From: Bacteroidaceae bacterium
GTDB taxonomy: Bacteria > Bacteroidota > Bacteroidia > Bacteroidales > Bacteroidaceae
Length of the DNA: 6,182 nucleotides
Assembly (NCBI GenBank): GCA_017466965.1
Contig: JAFTTD010000333.1
Coordinates: forward strand, 1 to 6,182
Reading direction: 5' to 3'
In this document: positions 1-6,182 of the stretch, one piece after another
Numbering within the stretch: position 1 is the stretch's first letter
Layout of the letters: each line of letters opens with the position of its first letter
The notes under the pieces: model-generated
What the model was told of the DNA's origin: nothing
Databases searched by the model: none
What the model saw: only the letters and a program-made list of their open reading frames with translations
Made by a program: the position numbers and the translations under genes

Positions 1-737
1 ATCAATATCACCGGAACGAGTACCCATCATAAGACCTTCAAGCGGAGTAAGTCCCATAGAAGTATCTACACATTTGCCATTCTTGACTGCTGCGATTGAC
101 GCACCGTTTCCTATATGGCAAGTAATGATTTTTGTCTCTTCAGGATTAACTCCGAGAAATTCGCATACGCGCTCTGACACATAGCGATGGCTTGTTCCAT
201 GGAAACCATAACGACGGATGCCGTATTTTGTATAAAGTTCATAAGGAAGAGCGTACATATACGCATAGTCAGGCATAGTCTGATGGAATGCAGTATCAAA
301 ACACCTACCTGCGGAATCTCAGGAAGAAGTTCCTTAACAGCGTCAATACCTTTTATGTTTGCTGGATTGTGAAGAGGAGCAAGGTCGTTGCAAGCCGCAA
401 ATTCCTTCATCACCTCATCTGTAAGAAGCACGCTCTTATTGAATTTTTCACCGCCATGCACTGTACGATGACCTACAGCATCAAGTTCATTAAGGCTGCC
501 AAGCACTGCATATTCTCCTTCTGTAAGCACCTGAAGAATAAACTTCACACCTTTAGTGTGCTCTGGAATAGGTTCGTCAATCTGCACCTTGCGACCATCT
601 GCAAGCTTTATTTTTATAAACGAATCAGGAAGTCCTATTTTCTCTATTCCTCCCGATGTAAGCACGCTCTGATTATCCATATTATAGAGCGCATATTTAA
701 TTGATGAACTTCCACAGTTCAAAACAAGTATTTTCAT
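1..737 (-). pseudogene. ackA: Acetate kinase, frameshifted and cut by the window edge
   Basis: Acetate kinase makes ATP and acetate from acetyl phosphate and ADP in the cytoplasm, the second step of the Pta-AckA route. The start is the ATG at 737-735, which begins MKILVLNCGSSS, the ASKHA phosphate motif. Reading is correct for 146 residues (GHRTVHGG with Arg91, then PQVGV) and then leaves frame at 298-301. Adding one base there restores 99 further in-frame codons to position 1: FDTAFH with Asp148, GFHGTSH with His180, CHIGNGAS with His208 and GTRSGDID with Arg241. These residue numbers equal those of the Methanosarcina thermophila enzyme, so nothing else is missing. About 246 of roughly 400 residues lie in the window. 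As written, the frame runs through 62 aberrant residues to a stop at 113-111, losing the catalytic core. It is either a real inactivating deletion or a sequence error. Identity is certain; functional state is not. Confidence 0.9.
298..301 (-). other. One-base deletion (frameshift) in ackA
   Basis: On the coding strand the gene reads GGT GTT TTG ATA where the conserved acetate kinase motif needs GGT GTT TTT GAT (Gly-Val-Phe-Asp, with catalytic Asp148). Four T's are present where five are needed. A single base lost from this homopolymer explains everything downstream, since the other frame matches the family without further error. No classical X XXY YYZ slippery heptamer is present, so programmed frameshifting is unlikely. 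Short homopolymers are also typical places for sequencing or assembly errors. Confidence 0.85.
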
Positions 738-791
738 AATATAATTAAATCTTTAATTGAATTTGAAAATCACAAAATCAACAAACTACAT

Positions 792-1793
792 TTAGCCCAT
801 TGCCTGACAAGCTGTAATGGCAATCATCTTGTAAATATCGTCGATAGAACATCCACGGCTAAGGTCATTAACAGGACGTGCAATTCCCTGAAGAACTGGT
901 CCGATAGCATCAGCATTGCCAAGACGCTGAACTAATTTATAGCCGATGTTTCCTACCTCAAGGCTTGGGAACACAAGTACATTGGCATGACCAGCAATGG
1001 CGCTGCCTGGAGCTTTGCTTTCTCCCACACTTGGCACGAGAGCCGCATCAGCCTGAAGTTCACCATCAATCTTCAGTTCTGGCGCAAGTTCTTTTGCAAC
1101 CTTCAAAGCCTCAACAACCTTGTCAACAGCTTCATGCTTAGCACTTCCCTTTGTAGAGAATGACAACATTGCTACGCGAGGGTCCTCAAATCCGGCAACA
1201 GCCTTAGCTGTAGCAGCAGTACAAACGGCTATCTGACCAAGCTGAGATGCATCAGGAACAGGAGTTACAGCAACATCACCAACAACCAGCACACCATTTT
1301 CACCATACTGCGGTGTCTGAGTAATCAGGAGCATAGCACCGCTCACTACAGATATGCCTGGAGTTGTCTTTATAATCTGAAGCGCTGGACGCAACACATT
1401 GCCAGTTGTGTTCTGAGCACCAGCAAGCTGACCGTCTGCATCGCCTGCCTTAATAATCAGACATCCAAGATAAAGCGGGTCAAGCACTTTCTGGCGAGCT
1501 TCCTCAATAGTCATTCCTTTCTTCTTGCGAAGTTCACAGAGAAGCTGAGCATACTCTTCTTTCTTGTCATGATTTTCAGGATCTATAATTATAGCCTTAT
1601 CAATGTTTCCAAGTCCCAACTTTGCAGCCAAAGCCTTTATTTCTGTGGGATTACCGATAAGAACAATTTCTGCTATTCCGTCAGCCAATGCACGGTCGGC
1701 GGCAGTCAGTGTGCGCTCCTCTGTTGCTTCAGGAAGCACTATGCGCTGTTTGTTTGCTTTAGCGCGCTCAACAATACTGCTAATTAAATCCAT
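792..1793 (-). CDS. pta: Phosphate acetyltransferase (short form)
   Basis: Cytoplasmic enzyme converting acetyl-CoA and phosphate to acetyl phosphate and CoA, supplying AckA. At 333 residues it is the short form: a single PTA/PTB catalytic domain without the N-terminal DRTGG/P-loop extension of the long enterobacterial type. Visible family motifs are LPEATEERTL near residue 20, TTGNVLRPALQI (Arg135), GDVAVTPVPDASQL and LSFSTKGSA. Near the C-terminus are GESKAPGSAIAGHANVLVFP, QGIARPVNDLSRG and then SIDDIY. Ser312, Arg313 and Asp319 correspond, with a constant offset of three, to Ser309, Arg310 and Asp316 of the Methanosarcina thermophila enzyme. The reading frame is intact. The ATG at 1793-1791 gives the normal N-terminus and has no Shine-Dalgarno, as usual in Bacteroidota. 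ackA follows 54 bases downstream on the same strand with no hairpin terminator seen between them, so co-transcription is likely. Confidence 0.95.
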   Translation of the reverse strand: MDLISSIVERAKANKQRIVLPEATEERTLTAADRALADGIAEIVLIGNPTEIKALAAKLGLGNIDKAIIIDPENHDKKEEYAQLLCELRKKKGMTIEEARQKVLDPLYLGCLIIKAGDADGQLAGAQNTTGNVLRPALQIIKTTPGISVVSGAMLLITQTPQYGENGVLVVGDVAVTPVPDASQLGQIAVCTAATAKAVAGFEDPRVAMLSFSTKGSAKHEAVDKVVEALKVAKELAPELKIDGELQADAALVPSVGESKAPGSAIAGHANVLVFPSLEVGNIGYKLVQRLGNADAIGPVLQGIARPVNDLSRGCSIDDIYKMIAITACQAMG

Positions 1794-1838
1794 TTGTACT
1801 ATATTTTATATTATAAATTTGATACATAAACTTTCATG

Positions 1839-1846
1839 CAAATTTA
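1839..1846 (-). promoter_or_regulatory. Candidate -7 box for the pta-ackA promoter
   Basis: The minus strand reads TAAATTTG here, a full match to the Bacteroidota -7 consensus TAnnTTTG. It lies about 45 bases ahead of the pta start codon and would give a leader of about 40 nt. Upstream at the proper spacing there is only a T-run (rc of the A-run around 1864-1871), not an exact TTTG -33 element, so the call is moderate. Chance matches are also possible in such A/T-rich DNA. Confidence 0.5.
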
Positions 1847-2116
1847 CACTTTTATATGACATGAAAAAAAAGATTTATGTTTTTTCCACTCAAAAGAAAC
1901 ACCAAACGACAAAAACAAAAGGTTTGATGATAATACAAAATCAAAACTCAATAAAAAAAACAAAAATTACTGTTTGTATTATTCTAATTTGTCATTTATT
2001 TAATAAAACAACGAATCGTGCTATCTTTATGTAAGCAACAAGCCCTTAAAAGCAAAAAAAAGAGGACAACACGCCAACAAAACTATCAAATAGAAAGAAA
2101 AATAATAATTTTTATA

Positions 2117-2140
2117 TTTTTTTGTCGCATTTTTTTGTTG
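2117..2140 (+). repeat. Tandem 11-base repeat over the gdhA -33 region
   Basis: TTTTTTTGTCG (2117-2127) is followed after CA by TTTTTTTGTTG (2130-2140), a direct repeat with a 13-base period and one mismatch. The second copy contains the TTTG used as the -33 element of the gdhA promoter. The repeat may be a tandem regulator site, an upstream A/T-tract element, or chance in T-rich sequence. Confidence 0.5.
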
Positions 2141-2164
2141 TATAATGACAAAATCGTAACTTTG
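2134..2164 (+). promoter_or_regulatory. gdhA promoter, Bacteroidota sigma-ABfr type
   Basis: TTTG at 2134-2137, exactly 19 bases, then TAACTTTG at 2157-2164. This is a perfect match to the Bacteroidota vegetative promoter (-33 TTTG, -7 TAnnTTTG). Transcription would start near 2170, leaving a leader of about 80 nt before the gdhA ATG. Confidence 0.8.
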
Positions 2165-2251
2165 CCACCGCAAAACATGAAATAGCATTTTTTGATGTTA
2201 GATTAAAGGTAAAAAGAATAATTAATAAAGTAACACAAAAGTTTTCATTCA

Positions 2252-3586
2252 ATGGACGCAAAAAAAGTATTGGAAGATCTCAAGCGCAGATTCCCAAATG
2301 AGCCTGAATATCATCAGGCTGTAGAAGAAGTTCTCTCTACTATAGAAGAAGAATACAACAAACACCCAGAGTTTGACAAGGCAAACCTTATTGAACGTCT
2401 CTGCATTCCAGACAGAGTGTATCAGTTCCGTGTAACATGGACTGACGACAAAGGTCAAGTTCAGACAAACATGGGATACCGCGTACAGCACAACAACGCA
2501 ATTGGACCATATAAAGGAGGAATCCGTTTCCATAGTTCTGTAAATCTTGGAATCTTAAAGTTCCTTGCATTTGAACAGACATTCAAGAACTCTTTGACAA
2601 CACTTCCTATGGGTGGTGGCAAGGGAGGTTCTGATTTCTCTCCACGCGGAAAGAGCAATGCAGAAGTTATGCGTTTCTGCCAGGCATTCATGCTTGAGCT
2701 TTCACGCCACATCGGAGCTGACACAGATGTTCCAGCAGGTGACATTGGTGTAGGCGGACGCGAAGTGGGCTATATGTTCGGCATGTATAAGAAGCTCACA
2801 CACGAATTCACAGGAACATTCACAGGTAAAGGACGCGAATTTGGCGGTTCCCTCATCCGTCCTGAAGCAACAGGATACGGTAACGTATATTTCCTCATGG
2901 AGATGCTGAAGACAAAAGGCATGGACCTCAAAGGAAAGTCTGTTCTTATTTCCGGTTCAGGAAACGTGGCTCAATATACAGCAGAAAAAGTTCTTCAGCT
3001 CGGTGGTAAAGTTCTCACAATGTCAGACTCAGACGGCTACATTTATGATCCGGACGGAATTGACCGTGAAAAACTTGATTACATTATGGAACTCAAGAAC
3101 CTGTATCGTGGACGTATTCGCGAATATGCAGAAAAATACGGATGCAAATATGTTGCTGGGGCTAAACCATGGAACGAAAAAGCAGACATTGCTCTTCCAT
3201 CTGCAACACAGAACGAACTTAACGAAGAAGCTGCAAAGGCACTCGTTGCAAATGGCGTAATAGCTGTAAACGAGGGAGCAAACATGCCTTCTACTCCAGG
3301 AGCAATCCGCGTATTCCAGGAAGCTAAGATTCTCTATGCTCCAGGAAAGGCTGCAAACGCAGGAGGTGTATCTGTATCAGGTCTTGAAATGAGCCAGAAC
3401 TCAGAACGTCTTTCTTGGACTTCAGAAGAAGTTGACAACCGTCTCCACATGATCATGGAAGATATTCATCAGAACTGCGTGAAGTATGGTACAGAAGAAG
3501 ACGGCTATGTAAACTACGTCAAAGGAGCTAACGTTGCAGGCTTCATGAAAGTTGCCAAAGCTATTATGGCGCAAGGAATCGTTTAA
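2252..3586 (+). CDS. gdhA: NADP-type glutamate dehydrogenase
   Basis: Hexameric cytoplasmic enzyme that aminates 2-oxoglutarate with ammonium and NADPH to give glutamate. The 444 residues match the roughly 445-450 of the class. The N-terminal Glu/Leu/Phe/Val dehydrogenase dimerisation domain holds YKGGIRFH (Lys88), the catalytic-lysine motif LPMGGGKGGSDFSP (Lys124) and DVPAGDIGVGGREVGYM (Asp164, the proton-transfer Asp). GKGREFGGSLIRPEATGYG leads into the Rossmann domain, with the dinucleotide motif SGSGNVA at about 234-240 and SDSDG near 258-262. Late motifs include EGANMPSTPGA and KAANAGGVSVSGLEMSQNS. NADP preference is inferred from resemblance to the bacterial hexameric NADP clade, not from a test. 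The ATG gives the usual N-terminus; no Shine-Dalgarno is seen, only an A/T-rich leader. It has its own strong promoter and a terminator downstream, so it is probably transcribed alone. Divergent from pta-ackA. Confidence 0.97.
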   Translation: MDAKKVLEDLKRRFPNEPEYHQAVEEVLSTIEEEYNKHPEFDKANLIERLCIPDRVYQFRVTWTDDKGQVQTNMGYRVQHNNAIGPYKGGIRFHSSVNLGILKFLAFEQTFKNSLTTLPMGGGKGGSDFSPRGKSNAEVMRFCQAFMLELSRHIGADTDVPAGDIGVGGREVGYMFGMYKKLTHEFTGTFTGKGREFGGSLIRPEATGYGNVYFLMEMLKTKGMDLKGKSVLISGSGNVAQYTAEKVLQLGGKVLTMSDSDGYIYDPDGIDREKLDYIMELKNLYRGRIREYAEKYGCKYVAGAKPWNEKADIALPSATQNELNEEAAKALVANGVIAVNEGANMPSTPGAIRVFQEAKILYAPGKAANAGGVSVSGLEMSQNSERLSWTSEEVDNRLHMIMEDIHQNCVKYGTEEDGYVNYVKGANVAGFMKVAKAIMAQGIV

Positions 3587-3587
3587 T

Positions 3588-3645
3588 ATTTTTTAAGGTG
3601 TCAAGGGATGCAATATCTGCAAAGCCTCTAAACACCTAAAAAAAA
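3588..3645 (+). other. Nested hairpin in the gdhA 3' UTR
   Basis: Just after the gdhA stop, AGGTGT (3596-3601) can pair with ACACCT (3632-3637). Inside it AGG (3604-3606) faces CCT (3625-3627), and TGCA (3609-3612) pairs with TGCA (3618-3621) around a five-base loop. A T-run before and an A-run after can lengthen the outer stem. No T-run follows it on either strand, so it is not itself an intrinsic terminator. It could stabilise the mRNA 3' end or be chance pairing. Confidence 0.4.
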
Positions 3646-3654
3646 TACAACAAC

Positions 3655-3685
3655 AAAAAAGAGTCATGCACATGACTCTTTTTTT
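3655..3685 (+). terminator. Intrinsic terminator downstream of gdhA
   Basis: AAAAAA, then GAGTCATG (3661-3668), CA, CATGACTC (3671-3678) and seven T's (3679-3685). The hairpin is perfect: seven base pairs with a four-base loop, extended by A-T pairs at the base. The A-run on the left would serve as a T-run on the other strand, so the site could work in both directions. It separates gdhA from the next gene. Confidence 0.9.
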
Positions 3686-3757
3686 GTATCCAGCAGCATT
3701 CTCATTTTCTTCTTATAACGAATAAAACGGAATAAAATCCATTTATTATATTTTTTT

Positions 3758-3788
3758 ATTGCATGCATCTATGTTTTTACTAACTTTG
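3758..3788 (+). promoter_or_regulatory. Promoter of the receiver/PEP-synthase-like gene
   Basis: ATTG at 3758-3761 (three of four to the -33 TTTG), exactly 19 bases, then TAACTTTG at 3781-3788, the same -7 box as at gdhA. Transcription would start near 3795, leaving a leader of about 50 nt to the ATG at 3845 or about 24 nt to the in-frame ATG at 3818. Confidence 0.7.
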
Positions 3789-3811
3789 TTAAATAATAAC
3801 ATGCATACATA
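3762..3811. repeat. Paired CATGCAT repeats around the promoter
   Basis: CATGCAT occurs at 3762-3768 and again at 3800-3806, each with the palindrome ATGCAT and similar right flanks (CTATG and ACATA). The copies are 38 bases apart and bracket the -7 box, one just after the -33 element and one just past the expected start of transcription. The arrangement would suit a repressor operator, but no regulator is known from the sequence. Confidence 0.4.
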
Positions 3812-3844
3812 AAAAAAATGTGGCATAAAACAAAATCAGACAAA

Positions 3845-6182
3845 ATGGCTGAAGAAAAAAACAAGGAACAACTAATACTTCGAGACACTTCATTTGTGGA
3901 TCTTATGAAGCGACGCATCTTCAATGTACTTCTTGTCGCTAATCCTTACGATGCATTCATGCTTGAAGACGACGGGCGTGTAGATGAAAAGATTTTTTAC
4001 GAATACGGCAAATTAGGATTGCGCTATCCTCCCCGATTCTTCCAGGTTGCATCTAAAGATGAAGCCGAATTAGAATTAGGGAAAACAAGGTTTGACCTTG
4101 TTATTTGTATGCCTGGAACAGACAACAACGACGTGTTTGACATTGCGAGAGACATAAAGATGGATTATCCAGCCGTGCCTATCGTTGTGCTTACTCCATT
4201 CAGTCATGGTATCACAAAGCGCATGGAAAACGAAGACCTTTCAATATTTGAATACGTGTTCTGCTGGCTTGGAAACACCGACTTGCTTCTCTCTATTATC
4301 AAGCTCATAGAAGACAAGATGAATCTTGAGCACGATGTTAAAGTTGCTGGTGTGCAGATGATTATGCTTGTTGAAGACTCCATCAGATTTTATTCTTCCA
4401 TTCTGCCAAGCTTGTATAAATTCGTACTTCAACAGAGTTTGGAGTTTGCAACAGAAGCATTGAACACTCAGCTTGAAACTCTGCGAATGAGAGGACGCCC
4501 GAAGATTGTTCTTGCACGAAATTATGAAGAAGCATGGAGCCTTTACAAACGATACAAGGAGAACACGTTAGGAATAATCAGTGACTGTCGCTTTCCTAAC
4601 GAAGGGATAACAGACGAACTTGCCGGCTACAAACTGCTGTCAGCCATACGAGCTGAAGATGAATTCGTCCCTCTCATCATGGAATCAACTGAGTCTGACA
4701 AGGCTACGCTGGCGTGGGAGTGTGGCGCCGACTTCATTGACAAGAACTCCAAAAAGATGGATGTGGACCTTAGAAAACTGATTCTTAAGCGCTTCGGTTT
4801 CGGCGACTTCATCTTCCGCGATCCGGTAACGATGAAAGAGGTTGCCCGACTAAAGAACCTCAAAGACTTGCAGGACAACATCTTTACGCTGCCAAAGGAG
4901 TCACTGCTCTACCACATCACTCGCAACAATGTATCACGCTGGTTATGTTCACGCGCTCTCTTCCCTATATCAAACTTCCTGAAACATATTACATGGCGCT
5001 CGCTGCAGGATGTTGACGCACATCGCCAGATTATTTTCGATGCCATCGTAAGCTATCGCAAAATGAAGAACCAAGGTGTTGTTGCCGTTTTCAACCGTGA
5101 CCGTTTTGACCAATACAGCAATTTTGCACGTATCGGTGAAGGTTCTCTCGGAGGAAAAGGGCGCGGACTGGCATTCCTTGACCACATCATTCTGCGACAT
5201 CGTGACATGAATTCTTTTGACAATGCAAAAGTCATGATTCCTAAGACTGTGGTATTGTGTACCGACATTTTTGATGAGTTCATGAATTCAAACGAACTAT
5301 ACCAAATTGCTCTTAGCGACTTGCCTGATGCTACAATCCTGCATTATTTCCTTCACGCCCATTTGCCTGAAAAGCTGGCAGATGACTTGATGACTTTCCT
5401 CGACGTTGTACGCGACCCTATAGCAATCCGTTCTTCATCTCTTCTTGAAGACTCGCACTATCAGCCTTTCGCCGGCATATACTCAACATATATGATTCCG
5501 TACATAGACGACAAGTATGCACGTCTAAGAATGTTGTCCGACGCTATCAAGAGTGTTTACGCCTCAGTTTTCTATCGTGACAGCAAGGCCTACATGACAG
5601 CCACCCGCAATGTAATAGACCAGGAAAAAATGGCTGTTATTCTGCAAGAAGTAGTGGGAAACCAATATGGCGACAGATTCTATCCTAACATTTCAGGTGT
5701 GGCCCGTTCTGTGAACTATTATCCTATAGGTGAAGAGAAAGCTGAAGAGGGAACTGTAAATTTGGCTTTAGGACTTGGCAAATACATTGTTGACGGAGGA
5801 ATGAACCTGCGTGTTTGCCCTGCTCATCCCGACAAAGTGCTGCAAACGAGCGAAATGGAAATTGCATTACGCGAAACCCAGACTCAATTCTACGCCATTG
5901 ACCTCAAGAACACAACTGAAGAATTCAGTGTTGACGACGGATTCAACCTCTTAAAGTTGCCTGTCAGAGAAGCTGAAAAAGACGGATCTCTTAATTACAT
6001 AGCCTCTACATACGACCCATACGACATGGTCATCAGAGACGGAATATACGACGGAGGACGCAAACTAATTACTTTCTGCGGAGTTCTTCAGCAAGGTGTG
6101 TTCCCTTTGCCGGAACTTCTGACTATGGCGCTGAAATACGGGCAGGAAGACATGAGACGCGCTGTTGAAATTGAATTTGCCG
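3845..6182 (+). CDS. Tandem receiver-like domains fused to PEP synthase-type PEP/pyruvate-binding domain (3' end outside window)
   Basis: The frame is open to the window edge: 779 complete codons, no stop. Residues about 23-160 form an alpha/beta receiver-like fold (NVLLVANPYDA, FDLVICMPG, PIVVLTPF, YVFCWLG). Cys88 sits where the phospho-acceptor Asp belongs and the Lys is also lost, so it is a pseudo-receiver. Residues about 172-310 form a second receiver: LVEDS (177-178 acidic pair), IISD (Asp247), Ser281 and FIDKNS (Lys300), apparently able to be phosphorylated, with a long insert after the first strand. From about residue 425 a PPDK_N/ATP-grasp-like nucleotide-binding domain follows: GEGSLGGKGRG (Lys438), AIRSSSLLED (Arg529), FAGIYSTY, VILQEVVG, GLGKYIVDGG. 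The phospho-His and PEP/pyruvate barrel domains of true PEP synthase would lie downstream, unseen. An in-frame ATG at 3818 would add nine residues; 3845 is preferred for its longer leader. Similar Bacteroidota proteins are, from memory, annotated as PEP/pyruvate-binding or PEP synthase; activity is unproven. Confidence 0.8.
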   Translation, partial: MAEEKNKEQLILRDTSFVDLMKRRIFNVLLVANPYDAFMLEDDGRVDEKIFYEYGKLGLRYPPRFFQVASKDEAELELGKTRFDLVICMPGTDNNDVFDIARDIKMDYPAVPIVVLTPFSHGITKRMENEDLSIFEYVFCWLGNTDLLLSIIKLIEDKMNLEHDVKVAGVQMIMLVEDSIRFYSSILPSLYKFVLQQSLEFATEALNTQLETLRMRGRPKIVLARNYEEAWSLYKRYKENTLGIISDCRFPNEGITDELAGYKLLSAIRAEDEFVPLIMESTESDKATLAWECGADFIDKNSKKMDVDLRKLILKRFGFGDFIFRDPVTMKEVARLKNLKDLQDNIFTLPKESLLYHITRNNVSRWLCSRALFPISNFLKHITWRSLQDVDAHRQIIFDAIVSYRKMKNQGVVAVFNRDRFDQYSNFARIGEGSLGGKGRGLAFLDHIILRHRDMNSFDNAKVMIPKTVVLCTDIFDEFMNSNELYQIALSDLPDATILHYFLHAHLPEKLADDLMTFLDVVRDPIAIRSSSLLEDSHYQPFAGIYSTYMIPYIDDKYARLRMLSDAIKSVYASVFYRDSKAYMTATRNVIDQEKMAVILQEVVGNQYGDRFYPNISGVARSVNYYPIGEEKAEEGTVNLALGLGKYIVDGGMNLRVCPAHPDKVLQTSEMEIALRETQTQFYAIDLKNTTEEFSVDDGFNLLKLPVREAEKDGSLNYIASTYDPYDMVIRDGIYDGGRKLITFCGVLQQGVFPLPELLTMALKYGQEDMRRAVEIEFA

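Larger units (their letters stand above)
1794..2251. other. Divergent intergenic region between pta and gdhA
   Basis: This 458-base stretch separates the divergent pta and gdhA start codons. It holds the candidate pta -7 box near its left end and the gdhA promoter near its right end. The middle, about 1860-2110, is A/T-rich with many A-tracts. It contains one 57-codon plus-strand open frame (1861-2034) whose product is dominated by Lys, Thr, Ile and Asn and looks like a by-product of base composition. No RNA gene, riboswitch fold or mobile element could be recognised by eye. Its size and A-tracts leave room for regulator or nucleoid-protein binding, which is inference. Confidence 0.8.

Noticed and set aside
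290..305. Programmed ribosomal frameshift in ackA
   Set aside because: A -1 shift would restore the frame, but there is no X XXY YYZ slippery heptamer, and acetate kinases are not known to use one.
288..704. Plus-strand open frame of 138 codons opposite ackA
   Set aside because: It lies antisense to the clearly conserved acetate kinase frame and its product has no recognisable motif; a shadow frame.
1999..2029. Possible second upstream gdhA promoter, TTTA, 19 bases, TATCTTTA
   Set aside because: Spacing is right but both boxes miss the final G of the consensus; the perfect promoter at 2134-2164 is nearer and sufficient.
1603..2034. Plus-strand open frame of 143 codons, with an inner start at 1861 giving 57 codons in the intergenic region
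   Set aside because: The first part is antisense to pta and the rest is low-complexity Lys/Thr/Ile/Asn-rich sequence from A-tracts; no promoter or motif supports it.
2249..2745. Several minus-strand open frames (2249-2533, 2388-2582, 2461-2745) opposite gdhA
   Set aside because: All overlap the conserved glutamate dehydrogenase frame and show no family features; explained by the codon pattern of gdhA.
4241..5283. Minus-strand open frames of 63-84 codons opposite the receiver/PEP-synthase-like gene
   Set aside because: They are antisense shadows of a continuous, motif-bearing plus-strand frame.

Overview
The window looks like chromosomal core-metabolism DNA from a member of the Bacteroidales, most likely a Bacteroides/Prevotella relative. 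This rests on three things. The promoters have the Bacteroidota shape (TTTG, 19 bases, TAnnTTTG). No gene has a Shine-Dalgarno sequence; starts are preceded by A/T-rich leaders. The protein sequences also have that flavour. The genus assignment is inference. No mobile element, tRNA, rRNA or CRISPR array was seen.

Layout. On the minus strand, at the left, lie ackA (acetate kinase, 3' end cut by the window edge) and, 54 bases upstream of it, pta (phosphate acetyltransferase), which look like a pta-ackA operon. ackA as given is interrupted by a one-base deletion in a short A/T run at 298-301; restoring one base gives a faultless acetate kinase frame to the window edge. A 458-base A/T-rich divergent intergenic region (1794-2251) separates pta from the plus-strand gdhA (NADP-type glutamate dehydrogenase, 444 aa) and holds a candidate promoter for each side. 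After gdhA come a nested 3'-UTR hairpin and a clear intrinsic terminator (3655-3685). A new promoter (3758-3788) then drives a large plus-strand gene that stays open to the window end. It encodes at least 779 residues: two receiver-like domains, a linker and a PEP-synthase/PPDK-type nucleotide-binding domain.

How the genes fit together. Pta and AckA convert acetyl-CoA to acetate with ATP gain. GdhA couples 2-oxoglutarate, ammonium and NADPH to glutamate. The last protein resembles enzymes that interconvert pyruvate and PEP but carries signal-receiver modules at its N-terminus. The neighbourhood is therefore central carbon/nitrogen metabolism at the pyruvate, acetyl-CoA and 2-oxoglutarate nodes. 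The item most worth a second look is the receiver/PEP-synthase fusion: its first receiver has lost the phospho-acceptor Asp, while its second seems to keep the full acidic/Asp/Lys set.
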